DNA of 64,000 nucleotides. Origin: Physcomitrium patens (lineage: Eukaryota > Streptophyta > Bryopsida > Funariales > Funariaceae). The stretch spans positions 7,827,067 to 7,891,066 of the forward strand of contig NC_037269.1 of assembly GCF_000002425.4 (NCBI RefSeq). The letters run 5' to 3'. The notes under the pieces were generated by a model. It saw only the letters and a list, made by a program, of their open reading frames with translations, searched no databases and was not told the origin of the DNA. The translations under genes were made by a program, and so were the position numbers. Below are positions 1 to 12,665 of this stretch, in pieces (position 1 is the first letter of the stretch; each line of letters opens with the position of its first letter).

Positions 1-3000
1 TGCTATTGATGCAAGAATATGTAGAGATGAAGAAGAGGTTGATATTGGTTACAAGCAACCAACAAATGAAAAGAATGGGTATAATCAGCGAGTACGTTTC
101 GAAGATTCTAGTGACAAGGAAATGGAAACTTTGAGCCATTATACTCGAAAGCATTGGGCAAGGGCAACTACTGAGGTATTGGTGAAGGTAGGAGATATAG
201 AAGAACCAATAGTTGCTTTGGTGGACCATGGTTCTGAAATAAATCTCATGTCTAAAGATCTTTATAAGAAGAAAAAATGGCTAATTGATATGGAACATGG
301 ATGGGCAATACGAGCAGCTAATAACACACGAGGCGAATTATATGGAGCTTGTCCAGATGTCAAAATTCGGATTGGGGATGTTGCGATGGAGCAACATTTC
401 TTCGTTCAAGATACAACGTCTTATCCGTTGATTTTAGGACAACCTTATATCACGGCAACACGGATGGAAACAAAGGTACTTGACGATGGTTCTGCTTATG
501 CAAGGGTACGGAGCGAAGATGGGAAGAATGTTGTACAATTTCTAACAGTACCTCCTAACCATGAACGAAATCGAGATAGGTTGAGGGAGAAACCATTGCC
601 AAAGATTGTTGAAGGATTTAAGGATTTTGGAGAGGTACCACTGTAAAGCGAGATTATGGAGGTACAAAAGAGGAGGTACTCTCGTCAGATGAAGGTGCCT
701 TTGATGCGAGTTTTATTGGTATATTGGAGAATGGAAATATTATGTATAAGAAAGTTGATGATTTTAAAAAAAAAGAAAGAAAAAGATTATATGATATTGA
801 AGGACAGTTACGCAAGATAGGTACATTGCAAGATGATGAGAGGATTTTGGGTGTTTATGAAGAAAATGGACTGGAAGATTCATTGGAATTGATTACATCT
901 ATTGGGTTAGGAGATAATGATAAGATTGTTGAGATTCATTCGAGAGAGGTTTATACCATGCTTGAATCTTTTCAAGCACCAGAAGTCACAGTAGAGACGA
1001 GATATAAAACGGCAGATAAGAAGGTAAAGCCTGTTGTCGGACCATTACCAGAGGATTTTAAAGAACAAATGGGAGAAGCATCAAAAGAAGCAAGTTTAAG
1101 AGATCCAATGAGTATTGGACATCAGTTTACTGAAGAGACTTTTGAAGAATTGAAGATTGGTTCTGATGGATCTTTATTGCCGGAGGAAATTACTTGCTTC
1201 AAAAAGATGTTGGCTAAACAAGGTAGATCGTTTGCCTTCGAATCTCATGAAATTGGGTGTGTGGATCCAAATATTATAACACCTATGGTTATCTTCACTG
1301 TACCGCATGTACCTTGGAATCTAAGACCGATTCTAGTACCGAGGGCACATTTACCTAAATTGGTGGAACTATTGAAAGAAAAGATAAAGATGAAAATATT
1401 AGAACCTTCATTTGCGCCGTATTCTAGTCGATGGTTTACGGTACCTAAGAAGAATGGGTCACTACGGTTTATTCAAGATATGCAATCGGTGAATGCTGTA
1501 ACTGTCAGGAATGCAGGAATTGGACCTATTGTGGATGAATTTGCTGAGGCGTTTGCTGGAAGGGCGATCTACTCAATGGGTGATTTGTATTCAGGTTATG
1601 ATCAATTTCAACTTGCCGAAGGAAGTAGAGATATGACAACGATGAGGACACCGCTTGGATTGGTTAGAATGTGCACTCTTCTTCAAGGCGCGACCAACTC
1701 AGTTGCGCATATGATGAATGGGATGAATAAGGTATTGAGAGATTTTATTCCAGAAAAGACTATGCCTTTTCTGGATGATGTTCCTATAAAAGGGTGCAAA
1801 AAAGGAGACAAGGATGAAACTTTAGATACGAGGGGGTGTTGCAGATATGTTGTTGATCATATACAAGATTGTGAAAAGATTTTAACTCGGCTTGGAGAAG
1901 TTCATCTTACATTATCGGGTATGAAGTCCGTATTTGGAGTGCGAGAGGTTGTAATTGTTGGACATTTATGCGGATCTTACGGAAGAAAACCAGATCCGAC
2001 TAAAGTTGATGCAATTGGAAGGATGAAAGAGGATTGTGGTTCTTTAACAGAGGTTCGCAGGTTTTTGGGTGCATGTGTATTTTATCGAATCTAGATCCCT
2101 CATTTTGCTCACATAGCGGATCCATTATATGAACTATTACGCAAGGGTTACCGATTTGAATGGGAAGAAAGGCATATTCAGGCAATGCAAAGATTGAAGA
2201 AATTATTGATGTCACCTCCAATATTGAGGAAGGTTGATTATAAGTGCAATAGTCCAGTGATTCTTACTGTAGACGCTAGTCCAATTGCCGTTGGATGGGC
2301 TGTGGGTCAAGATGATTCGAATGGGAGTAGATTTGCAGTTCGATTTGGAGCTAAAGTTTTAAGTATTCGTCATCATGCATATTCGCAAGTCAAAAGAGAA
2401 CTTTGGGGAGTCGTTTCGGCTATGAAAGCTGAAAAGGACTATTTGATTGGGGCAGTAGTAGTAATTGAAACAGATTGCTTGCCATTGCTTGGAATGATTA
2501 TTAACTGTTCAACGCCAGATATTGCAATGTTGAGATGGATTGCTTATATTAAGTCACTAAATCCAGAATTTAAGCATATCACTGGAAAGGACAATTTAGT
2601 AGAAGACATGCTATCTCGAGTAAGATACGAGAGGGAGGACGAAATGGTTGAAGACATTGATGATGTCGGATTGAAATTCTATTCAATATCAAATCTCAAC
2701 AGAGAAGACAAGCTATTTCTTGAAGAATCTTATGAAGGAGAATTATTGGATATTGGTCATTATTTGAATACCTTGTCTAAGCAGGGGAATTGGTCTATAG
2801 AAAAATTCAAACAAATAAGAAAAAAAGCATATGGATTTTTACTTCGAGATGGATTCTTATAGAAGAGACCGAAGAAAGGAATTGGGATGCCACAACGAGT
2901 GATAGGCAAAAGGGAAGAAAAACTAAAATTATTAAAGGAGTTTCATGATAGTTTATGGGCAGGGCATAGAGGAATCTGGGCTACTTTTGCTAAACTCAAG

Positions 3001-5528
3001 GAACGATATTGGTAGAAAAATATGTATCGAGATGTGCTCTCATTTGTAGAGTCATGTGAAATCTGTCAATCGTATTCTAATATCCGACATCGAGATGGTC
3101 TTCATCCTACGTATCCTCTGGCTATTCATTTCAAATGGGTTGTTGATTTGGTTATTATGCCGGTTGGGTTATGGCAGATGAGATATTTGGTTTTAGCTCG
3201 TGAAGATTTATCAAATCAAGTAGAAGGAAGAGCATTGAGGACAAAATCTACAGAGGGGATTTGTAGGTTTTTGCTTGAAGATGTCATTTGTCGTTACGGG
3301 TGCGTAGGAAAAATCACTGCAGATCGTGGAGAATTAAATGCACAAGAAGCTCGTAAGTTCTTTGAAAGATGTGGAGTTAAACTATCACTGACTACTGCTT
3401 ATAATCCGGAAGGGAATACGAAAAGCGAACGCGGTCACTCGCCGATTGTGAAAGCATTGGTTAAAGCTTGTAATGGGAAGGTTAAACAGTGGCCACGGCT
3501 TTTGTCATTTGCATTATGGGCTGATCGAACAACACATAGTTCGGTGACAAGATATATGCCAGTAGAACTTATGACAGGTCAAAAACCAATTATGCCGATT
3601 GAAGAAAAGGTACTTACTTGGAGTATGCTACCATGGGAAGATGGATTGACAAGAGAAGAACTTCTGGCTATTAGGATTCGACAATTGGAGCAAAGAACGG
3701 AAGATGTCCAGATAGCATTGGAAAGGTTAAAAAGAGCAAGGTTACAAAACAAGGCGCGATTCGATAAGCAACATCGATTGAGACCAAAAGCAATCGAGGA
3801 AGGTGACTGGGTACTTGTTTATGACAATAGTCTGGATAATCAACATAGTACTTTGCGGAAATTTTCAAAACGTTGGTTTGGACCATATGTTGTAACAACT
3901 GTTCATGATAATGCGACTTACTCATTACGGGAGTTAGATGGTACAAAATTGAAAATACCAATTGCAGGGAAGCGAGTAAAAATATTTAAACGAAGACTCG
4001 CAGAGATGAATATTGAAGACCTTAATGAAGGTACAGAGATTCCGCAGCAAGAAGATGAAAGTGATTTGGATAATGAAGGTGACGAAGACGAACTGGATTA
4101 AGACATAGGGGATATATTCTGAATCAAACAGCAATTGGATAAATTGGTGCATACCGGAGGATGCACAAGTTCAGAGGGGGTAGATGTCGTGTTGTAACAC
4201 TTGTATACAGTGAAAATAAAAAGAAAGGGGAATTTTATTAATATTCAGTTACCTCAAATATTGGAAGCATCGACCAACTCCTGTGGAAATACTGAGTGGT
4301 CAGGTTCAGTCACTCCGTTACAGTCAGCCGGGGCATACTGAAATGCTCCATTCGATTCTAATAACGGGAGTTAGCAGGATGAGAAGGACCAATTCACACG
4401 ATGGGTTTGAAGAGCCAATTGGATCCAATTTCGAGAATCCAATCCGAGTCCTCTTACCCAATATGAGACCTGTATTGGTGGGGCAACCTAATGCAGTCTA
4501 GTTACGGGAAAATCCAGGTCTTACTACGGGCCTCAGCCAGTCTGACGCGAAGACCAATTTGATCCAATTATGCGAGCATCCAGGTTACTAAGGGCATCTT
4601 ACCCAATATTGGACCTGAATTGGTCGGGCGACTCAATGTGGTCCCGATTACGGGGTTTCGATTCTGTTTCGGGCTGTCTTGTTCTCTGTGCCGTTTCAAG
4701 GAACGTTGTTTACGGTAAATGGATCTCTTAAAGGTAAAAACGGAGGAGAAGGCCCTGATGACGTGAGCCAATTTCGGATCTAAGCTCTGACGGCGGGAGC
4801 CAATTCCGGATCTAAGATGGAAGATTGAAGAAATTCAGAGGATAAGGTTAGGGGAGAATATAGTTTTAGGAAGGGGGGTTTTATTTTTCTCTGGGGGAAT
4901 CGGGGGGAGCTAGTTTTCAAACTTTTGTAAGGTTACTAGTTCGGTTTTCATTGGAGGTTTTTGAAGATCAAAGGGATTAGAGAGAGGAGCTTCATGCTTC
5001 GGGTCGGGGAAGGAAAGACATAGAATTTGGATTTTTCTTCTTCGTAGAGTTCTGGGAAGACTGAGGCAATCATTGCTGAAGTCAGTGTTGTAATGGTGAA
5101 TCGGGATTTTTAAATGAAGTGGGTTTGAATACTCTTGACTGTTTTGTAAAATCAAAATACGTCTGTGATTGAAGGATTAAAAGGGGTGTCTATAGGATTG
5201 AGTATGCGGAGTGAATGAAATTTATTGGATTAATCTAACAGGACAGTCAGTGGATACAAGATCGTAAGTACAAAGGGGTATTGAAGATTAGCAGTTTGGC
5301 TTGTTCGGGGTTCTCTGTAACGTCTAGAGACCTACCGGCTGGGAAAAAAAAAAAGACTTTGACAAGCAGTCGAAGAGCATCCGTATAGATTTACGGTACA
5401 TTGTTGCAGTCGTTTATATTCCAGCAGTCAAAAACTGATAGACTGCTTGACTATCGGCGAATCTCCATACTACCTTCTACAGCCAGACGCCCGGCACATT
5501 CTCGAGCAGGAAAGCACGTAATACGACA
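1..5528 (+). mobile_element. A1: Ty3/gypsy LTR retrotransposon, 3' part, no chromodomain
   Basis: The element enters the window from the left; its 5' LTR and most of gag lie outside. Parts in order: aspartic protease (about 120-650, VDHGSEINLMS), reverse transcriptase (about 1,250-2,090, FLDDV box), RNase H (about 2,240-2,620, TVDASPIAVGW), integrase (about 2,930-4,100, with an HHCC zinc finger and a D-D-E core at VVDLVIM, TADRGELNA and NTKSERGH), a purine tract near 4,170-4,180, then the 3' LTR. Ty3/gypsy is assigned from the order RT, RNase H, integrase. The part in view is broken by only a handful of changes and keeps far more GC than its relative A2, so it is the youngest-looking pol region here. 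The flank after the LTR is B-family integrase sequence, so A1 appears to have landed inside a B element. Confidence 0.9.
4185..5528 (+). repeat. 3' LTR of A1
   Basis: This stretch of about 1.34 kb begins TGTCGTGTTG right after a G-rich purine tract and ends ATACGACA, giving inverted TGTC/GACA tips. Its two ends resemble the A2 LTR (22,535-23,857), while the middle has diverged greatly, so A1 and A2 belong to different subfamilies. It is followed by acgtg, a possible 5-bp target duplication; the matching 5' copy lies outside the window. Confidence 0.8.
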
Positions 5529-7920
5529 ACGTGTTCTTCAAGCACGTCATGACTTTACAGCAGCAGGGCACTTTGCATATAATAAGACTTTGGAACTCAT
5601 ATCAAGAGATTTTTGGTGGCCACAAATGTAGAAGTCAGTCAAAGACTTTGTACAATCATGTGATATTTGTTCAAGATCAAAAATTCCTCATCATCGACCT
5701 TACGGACTTCTTCAGCCATTACCAATACCAGAACAATCATGGTCTTCTGTTTCTATGGATTTCATCACAGATCTTCCAAGCTCAAGATCTTATGATTCTA
5801 TATTTGTGATAGTAGATCGTTTCACCAAAATGGCACATTTTGTGCCATGTACAAAATCTATCACAGGTGAAGAAACAGCTAAGCTTTTCATTGATAATAT
5901 CTATCGCTATCATGGATTACCTAAAGATATCATATCAGATAGGGGAACTCAATTTGTGTCAAGATTTTGGAGGACCCTTTTTAAGATTTTAAAAGTGGAC
6001 ATAAAGCTATCTTCGGCTTTCCATCCTCAAACTGATGGACAAACAGAGCGCGTAAACCAAGTCTTGGAGCAATATTTAAGATGTACTATCAACTACCAAT
6101 AAGATGATTGGACAACCCTTCTGCCATTGGCAGAGTTTGCTTATAATAATACGGTACATTCTTCCATGCAACAAACACCTTTCTTTGCCAATTATGGCTA
6201 TCATCCACGACTTGATACTTTTGATTTTTCAAAAGTTGATAATCCTGCAGCAGAAGATATGGCAAATCGGTTGTCAGAGTTATATGCAATAATGAAGACG
6301 CAATTGAAGGAAGCTCAAGAACGACAAAAGATAAACGCAGATCTATATCGTAAAGAGCAACGACAACTCAACGTGGGTGATAAGGTATGGCTACTTTGTC
6401 GCAATATCAAGACTACTCGACCTTGTGATAAGTTGGACTATCGTAGGCTTGGCCCCTTTTCTGTTTCCGAACAGATCAACCCAGTTGCATATCGGTTACA
6501 TCTACCGGAGTCAATGAAGATTCATCCTGTATTCCACGTGTCTCTTCTTGAACCATATAAGACAGTGGATATACAAGGAAGAAGACAAATGCCACCGCCT
6601 CCTATAGAAGTAAATAATAATAAAGAATTTGAGGTGGAAGAGATATTAGACTCAAGGCAGTGCCAAAATAAGCTAGAATATCTTGTTCATTGACGCGGAT
6701 ATGATATTTGTGAACGCTCATGGGAGCCATCCAGGAATCTAGCAAATGCATCAGCTAAAGTCAAAGTTTTTCATCAACGACATCTATCAAAACCAAGATG
6801 AAAATCTCTCTTATAAAAGACATAAGATTGAGGCAAGATAACATTCAATTTCCTATCCTTGTTTGTAACTTCTTCGCATTTGTGACGCTAATTAGATGGA
6901 GAGCCAACAACCAGCGGATTCAACTCAAGAAGCTTCGTTTGCTGACCTGTCGGACGAGACATTACGATTGTCACAACCTTCAAGACGACGTAATCGAGAT
7001 GATGATCTTCAAGAACGACATGTTCTTCCTCGAATAGATGGTGAGATACAACGTGTTTGGTATCACGATTTGGGAAGGGACTCTCGATGTTTGGTAATTT
7101 TGCTAGAGGTAGGAACAACTCCTGATGGTAGTCCGAATATTCTATTTGAAGGAAGTTACGAAGGCCTCAACAATGATCAAATAACTGGGTGGTCTTCCCG
7201 CCCTGGTATGGGACACTACTGATGGTTGAGAGGCCCTATCAATCATCTTCGAAGAGAACATAGATCAGAGTATGTGGCGAATATAATTCGTCGCATCATA
7301 GATTTCCTCAACATATGATGACCGCTCCTCGTGGAACTCGTCTCTAGAAGGGGGGGTAATGTCACGGCCATAATCATGTAAGCTAATAATTACATATAGA
7401 AATAGGTAGAAGTAAGTAAAAGTAGATAAAAGTAAGTTAATTCTATAATATTTAATATAGAAGCTTCCTAGAAACTTCCTAGATGCTACTTTGACTTCAT
7501 AGGTATCTTTAATTGACTTTTTGGATTAGAAACATGGTCAACAAGTAAGCCATGTGCCACACATGTTGTTAGCTTGAAGATCAAGCTAACTATGAGGCCC
7601 ACATGTAGAAAAACTTGCCTTGTAAGTCAAGGCATGTGCCCTACAAAGTCAACACATACTGAAGGTCCTATAGAACGTCGCCACGTAGTCCCTAGTTAGA
7701 TAGTATATATAGAGACAAGAGTGAAGGCTTCTTCACTCTTGTCAACTCTTTTCTTGCTTCTAGTCTAGTTTCAAGGGTCTCTAGTTTTTTTGTCTTTTGG
7801 CAATAGCCATTCTAGTTTCTCTTTTCAATATACATACTTATTATTCATATTTTGTTACTTTTCTTTGAGTGAAGGCTTACTTGTCTGAACTGTTTTTTCA
7901 TCGGGTTCTTGTCCTTTACA
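5529..7920 (+). mobile_element. B1: chromodomain Ty3/gypsy fragment (integrase to 3' LTR)
   Basis: The piece starts at the zinc-finger end of integrase (GHFAYNKTLELISRDFWWPQ, about 5,570-5,630). It continues through the catalytic core (MDFITDLP, SDRGTQFVSRFW, HPQTDGQTERVNQ), the C-terminal domain (HPVFHVSLLEPYK) and a chromodomain (about 6,620-6,790, EVEEILDSR and ERSWEPSRNLA). Next come an accessory frame (about 6,896-7,320), a G-rich purine tract and an LTR. The HPVFHVSLLEPYK-chromodomain arrangement is typical of fungal-type, Tcn1-like chromoviruses. Everything upstream of integrase is absent because A1 abuts it. The piece is broken in a few places. It shares its LTR with B2. Confidence 0.88.
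7360..7920 (+). repeat. B-family LTR (between B1 and B2)
   Basis: A 561-bp repeat starts TGTCACGG after a run of seven G and ends CCTTTACA. It matches the repeat at 9,211-9,770, with roughly one difference in eleven or twelve bases by eye. A TATA-like run (tagtatatatagag, about 7,700) lies inside and may be the element's promoter. This LTR closes B1 and also stands directly in front of the truncated B2 body. Confidence 0.85.
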
Positions 7921-8746
7921 AATATTTAAGATGTACCATTAACTACCAACAAGATGATTGGACAACTCTTCTGCCATTGGCAAAATTTTCTTATAATAAT
8001 ATGGTATATTCTTGTACAAAACAAATACCTTTCTTTCTTAATTATGGTTATCATCCACGACTTGATACTTTTAACTTTTCAAAAGTTAATAATCCTACTG
8101 CAAAAGATTTGGCGATTTATTTATCAGAGCTACATGCAACGATGAAGGCACAGTTAAAAGAAGCTCAAGAACAACAAAAGGTCAATGCGGTTGTCTATTG
8201 AAAGGAACAACCACCATTCCTCTTGGGTGATAAGATATGGCTACTTTGTGGCAATATCAAGACCACTCGTCCTTGTGACAAATTGCACTATTGAAGGCTG
8301 AGACCATTTTCTATTTCTTCACAAATCAATCCAGTTGCATATCATTTACATCTACCGGAGTAAATAAAAATCCATCCAATATTCCACATGTCTCTTCTTG
8401 AACCATACAAGATAGTAGACATACCAAGAAGATGACAAGTTCCACCTCCTCCTATAGAAGTGGACAATAATGAAGAGTATGAAGTATAATAAATCTTAGA
8501 TTCAAGGCGGCACTGAAATAAATTAGAATATCTTGTCCATTGGTGTGGATATGATATTAGTGAACGCACATGGGAGCCAATAAAGAAATCTTGTAAATGC
8601 AGCAAAGGCAGTGGAGGCTTTTTATTGACGACATCCATTAAAATCAAGATGAAAATCTTTTTTTTAAAAGGAATAACATCTAGGCAAGATAACAATCTAC
8701 TTTCAATCCTTGTTTGTAGCTTCTTTGTAGTTGTGACGCTCAGGAG

Positions 8747-9172
8747 ATGGAGAACCAACAACCAATGGATTCGACTCAAGAGCCTTCATTTATTGACCTA
8801 TCGGATGAGACATTACGATTGTCACAACCTTCAAGACGATGCAATCGAGATGAAGATCTTCAAGAACGATATATTCTTCTTCGAATAGATGGCGAGATAC
8901 AACGCGTTTGGTATAACGATTTGAGAAGGGACTCCCGATATTTGGTGATTTTGTTAGAGGTAGGAACAATTCTTGATGGTGTTCCAAATGTTCTATTCGA
9001 ACGAAGTTACGAAGGCTTCAACAATAATCAAATAATTAGGTGGTCTTTCCGCATTGGTACGGGACACTACCGATGGTTGAGAGGTCATATCAATCATCTT
9101 CAAAGAGAACAAAGATCAGAGTATGTGGCAAATATAATTCGTCACATCATAGATTTCCTCAACATATGTTGA
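8747..9172 (+). other. Accessory frame of family B, downstream of the chromodomain
   Basis: This 141-residue open frame in B2 has a partner in B1 (from about 6,896) and a decayed one in B3 (about 48,985-49,410, minus). Shared blocks include DLSDETLRLSQPSRR, RIDGEIQRVWY, LVILLEVGT and RSEYVANIIR. It has no signal peptide, membrane segment, cysteine pairs or known catalytic motif that I recognise. It lies between the chromodomain and the 3' LTR, where some LTR elements carry extra genes. The protein looks soluble, with a Ser/Thr-rich N-terminus and a mixed hydrophobic C-terminus. Its function is unknown. It belongs to the mobile element and is not a host gene. Confidence 0.6.
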
Positions 9173-9210
9173 CCGCTCCTCGTGGAACTCATCCTTAGAA
9201 GGGGGGATAA

Positions 9211-9770
9211 TGTCACGGACATAATCATGTAAGCTAGTAATTACATATACAAATAGGTAGAAGTAAGTAAAAGTAGATAAAAGTAAGTAAATTCTATAGT
9301 ATTTAATATAAAAACTTCCTAGAAGCTTCACAGATGTAGATTGACTTCATAGGTGTCTTTAATTGACTTTTTGGATTAAAAACATGGTCAACAAATTAGC
9401 CATGTGCCACACATGTTGTTAGCTTGAAGATCAAGCTAATTATGTGGCCCATACATAGAAAAACTTGCCTTATAAGTCAATGCATGTGTCCTACAAAGTC
9501 AACACATATTGGAGGTCCTGTAGAATGTTGCCACGTAGCTCCTAATTAGATAGTATATATAGATACAAGAGTGAAGCCCTCTTCACTCTTGTCAACTCCT
9601 TTCTTGCTTCCCATCTAGTTTCAAGGGTCTCTAGTTTTCTTGTCTTTTGGCAATAGCCATTCTAGTTTTTCTTTCAATATACATACTTATTTATTTATAT
9701 TATGTTATCTTTCTTTGAGTGAAGGCTTACTTGTCTGAATTGCTTTTTCATCAAGTTCTTATCCTTGACA
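9211..9770 (+). repeat. B-family LTR closing B2
   Basis: A 560-bp repeat begins TGTCACGG and ends TTGACA, giving inverted TGTC/GACA tips. It pairs with 7,360-7,920. It is directly followed by A2 LTR sequence at 9,771. Confidence 0.85.
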
Positions 9771-10942
9771 GTAGGTTGAAGGTTAATTAGTAATTTTACC
9801 TTCTAGGTTGTAGAGACTCTTCTACTACCTTAGAAAGACCATAAATTGATAAAATCTGGTTAGAAGAGATAAATAATTAGTATATTTGGTATTAAGATTA
9901 AGTTTAGAGTAGGGTTGGGCTACAAAGTCCTTAAGATAGAATAGGTTGATATCTGGGGTCCACTGTTTGTAAGACAGGATCGAAATCAAACCTTTGGCCA
10001 CTAAAACGACGGTTTAGAGCAAAATAGAATTTTATTCAAAGTTCAAAGGTTAGGATCTCAAAGCTAGCTTGAAGTTCTTTCCAAAGACATAAGAATTGTT
10101 TCGAGAGGGTTTCAAAGAACTTAGCAATTGTTGTTTAAAGTCAAGGTTTGTATTAGTGATTTGAATTTTATATAATATAATTAGGGCTAGCAATTTTGGC
10201 TAGTTCATGCAATTGGCATGACATATATAATTAAAAATTTGATATTATTTGGATCATTGAGTGTACTTAGTGTATACAAAATTTTGTGATAATCTAATGG
10301 CATGGTTTAGAGATATCTAGTTTTTAGCACAAGAAGATTTTAGAAGGTAGCAGTTTGAGGTTGGATAGGGTTTCTATAATATCTGAAGATCTATCAGTTG
10401 GATTAAGGTAAAAACTAGCATGGTATTGGAAGACTTAAAGATCAAGCTACACACCAATTTTGAGATAAAGTTAACGGTTGGAAAGGGAGAAATCATTGTT
10501 GGAATCTTTGCTTTACTTTTTAAGTTGGCGGCCGAGTGACATTAGTGCAATTTTTGGAGGTTTTCTCACAATCTGTAATTTGGATTAGACTAAAAATTCT
10601 TGAGCATTTAGAAGACTTGCATTGACAATTGCATGCAAAATTCCACATCAAGTGGACGGTTAGATTGGACGTTACAGCTTGTTAAAGCTCACTAATTAGG
10701 ATTGGAGTTGATAAGAAAAATCTAAATTGCTTAACTATGAAAGTAACAAGGTAATTGAGATTTATGTATAGTTAAGACTAATAAGAAGAGTGTTTTAAGC
10801 ACTTTTGAATTGAAATTCAGATTATATTCTTCTCACATGGATAAAACCTATTAGAGTTTTTTGGCTACTTGTGAAACATAATCTCACCTTCCACAGCTAA
10901 GTACCTGTAGCATTCTTGAGCAAAACAACATGTTATACGACA
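9771..10942 (+). repeat. 5' LTR of A2 (5'-truncated)
   Basis: It matches 22,685-23,857 along its full length. By eye there are about 33 differences in the first 390 bp but only about 17 in the remaining 780 bp, so divergence is patchy. It ends ATACGACA like other A LTRs. Confidence 0.85.
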
Positions 10943-12665
10943 TAAGTGGTGAACTTGATGTGAAAGTTTGAGGTGGAAAGTATTAGATTATATTTGTGGT
11001 TATTTCGAATTAATGGCACAAGAAGACAAGAAGGTTGAATTTGGATTTTTTGATGGATCTTTGGGTGGAGCTTCAAGTGGATCTTCAGGCACAACTTCAA
11101 GTGGAATTTCTACTGGTGAACAAGGTATGTATCTTGACCCAAATATTGCATAAATGTTTCAAGCATTTATATTATTTATGCAATAGTAATAAAGCAATGA
11201 TCGCAAAGAGGCTTTGGCAATCAAAGTATTCCAAGCAATGGTCAACAAGGTTGACCAATTTGATGGGAGGAATATTTCCAAATATTTAAGATGTTATGTG
11301 TGGAAAATGGAATTGAATCGCATTTTTGAGAAGGAGATGATTCAATTATTTGAACTTGCTACGGTTCTAGAGATAAGAGAGCATATAAGGTCTATTATGG
11401 AGCAATTTGGAAGTTCATAGGAGGTATTTTTACATGCATTGAAGGATGAGTATTTTTCGGAGGATACTGATCGAGTTACCAAGAAAACATTCTTAAAAAG
11501 ACTTCTAGAATAAGTTCAAAGGCTACTTTTAAACAAAGGTATGTGCAAAGATGTATTTGGTGTCATGATGATTTTCATTCTTGAAAAGATTGTGGTGAAT
11601 TTGATGAGATGGTTCAACAAGGCATCGTTTATTGGAAAGATGGAAAGGTTGCATTGAAAGACACTAGTGATCTTCTCCAAACCAACTTTGGTAAAGGAGG
11701 CACGAAAGCATTGATTAAAGATTATTTGATAACACATGGAATTACAGCAATAGAAGCTGCAAGTTATAGAACTAGGGTGGATAATGATGGCAGACAAAAT
11801 TTTGTTGAAAATGCTCAACCAAGTGGACTTTGGTCTTCTTCTATTTCTATAATGCAGAACGAGAAGATGCCAAGGGAAGCTTTATTGAGAACTGCTGCAA
11901 CAATTTGTGGTGCTACGAGTTGAGAGGATCGTGTAGAAGCTTTTTTAGTACATGTATATATTGCTAAAAGCCAACATGAAGCTTTAATAGAAGAAAAGAA
12001 GAGGGAAAATTTTGATGATTCAAGAGAAGGAAATTCTTCTAAAAGGTAAACTCAAGGAAATAAGGCTTGTGCATTGGCTTCATAAGGATTGTCCACAAAG
12101 GATACTTCAACAATATTGGAAGAAAAAGCAAAAAAGATGAAAGATAAAGATAAATTGAAAACTTATAAACTACTCTTTGATATTGAAGTAGCAATAGATT
12201 TAAAGGAAGTGCTTGAAGAATGTGTGCTCAATGCTAAGGTTGAGTTTATATTGAAAGAAATTTTAGGAATTGCCAAGAAAGAATTCTATGATGTCATGAT
12301 TGATAATATTAAATGAAAGAGGTTATTAATGGGAGAAGCTAGATTAAATCATACTATTGATGCATACATAATTGAAGGTAAAGAAGATGTATTCGATGAT
12401 TGTTACAAAAAATCAACAAGTGAAGGGAGGAGTCATAATCAAAGGATATATTTTGATGATCAAGGTAATAAAGATAGTGAGGTTTCAAGTCATTATACTC
12501 GAAAGCATTGGGCTAGAGCAACTATAGATGCATTAGTAAAGATTGGAGATATGGATGAACCGGTTTTTGCTTTCGTTGATCATGGTTTAGAGATAAACCT
12601 TATGTCTAAAGATTTTAATATGAAGCAAAGGTGGTGAATTGACAAAGAGCATGGATGGACAATAC

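Larger units (their letters stand above)
7921..9770 (+). mobile_element. B2: second chromodomain Ty3/gypsy fragment with LTR
   Basis: This is a parallel copy of B1, starting late in integrase (matching B1 from about 6,071) and running through the integrase C-terminus, chromodomain (about 8,480-8,640), accessory frame (8,747-9,172), purine tract and LTR (9,211-9,770). It follows the preceding LTR with no 5' body. The layout LTR-body-LTR could be one element with a very large internal loss, or the product of recombination between tandem copies. It is more decayed than B1 (roughly ten breaks). The right LTR abuts an A2 LTR that lacks its first 150 or so bases, so B appears to have inserted into that LTR. 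Confidence 0.85.

Noticed and set aside
2000-2221. Minus-strand open frame across A1 pol
   Set aside because: It lies opposite the RT/RNase H coding strand, has no family pattern, and is explained as a shadow.
3671-4152. Two minus-strand open frames under the A1 integrase end
   Set aside because: Both are antisense to the integrase C-terminus and have low-information composition.
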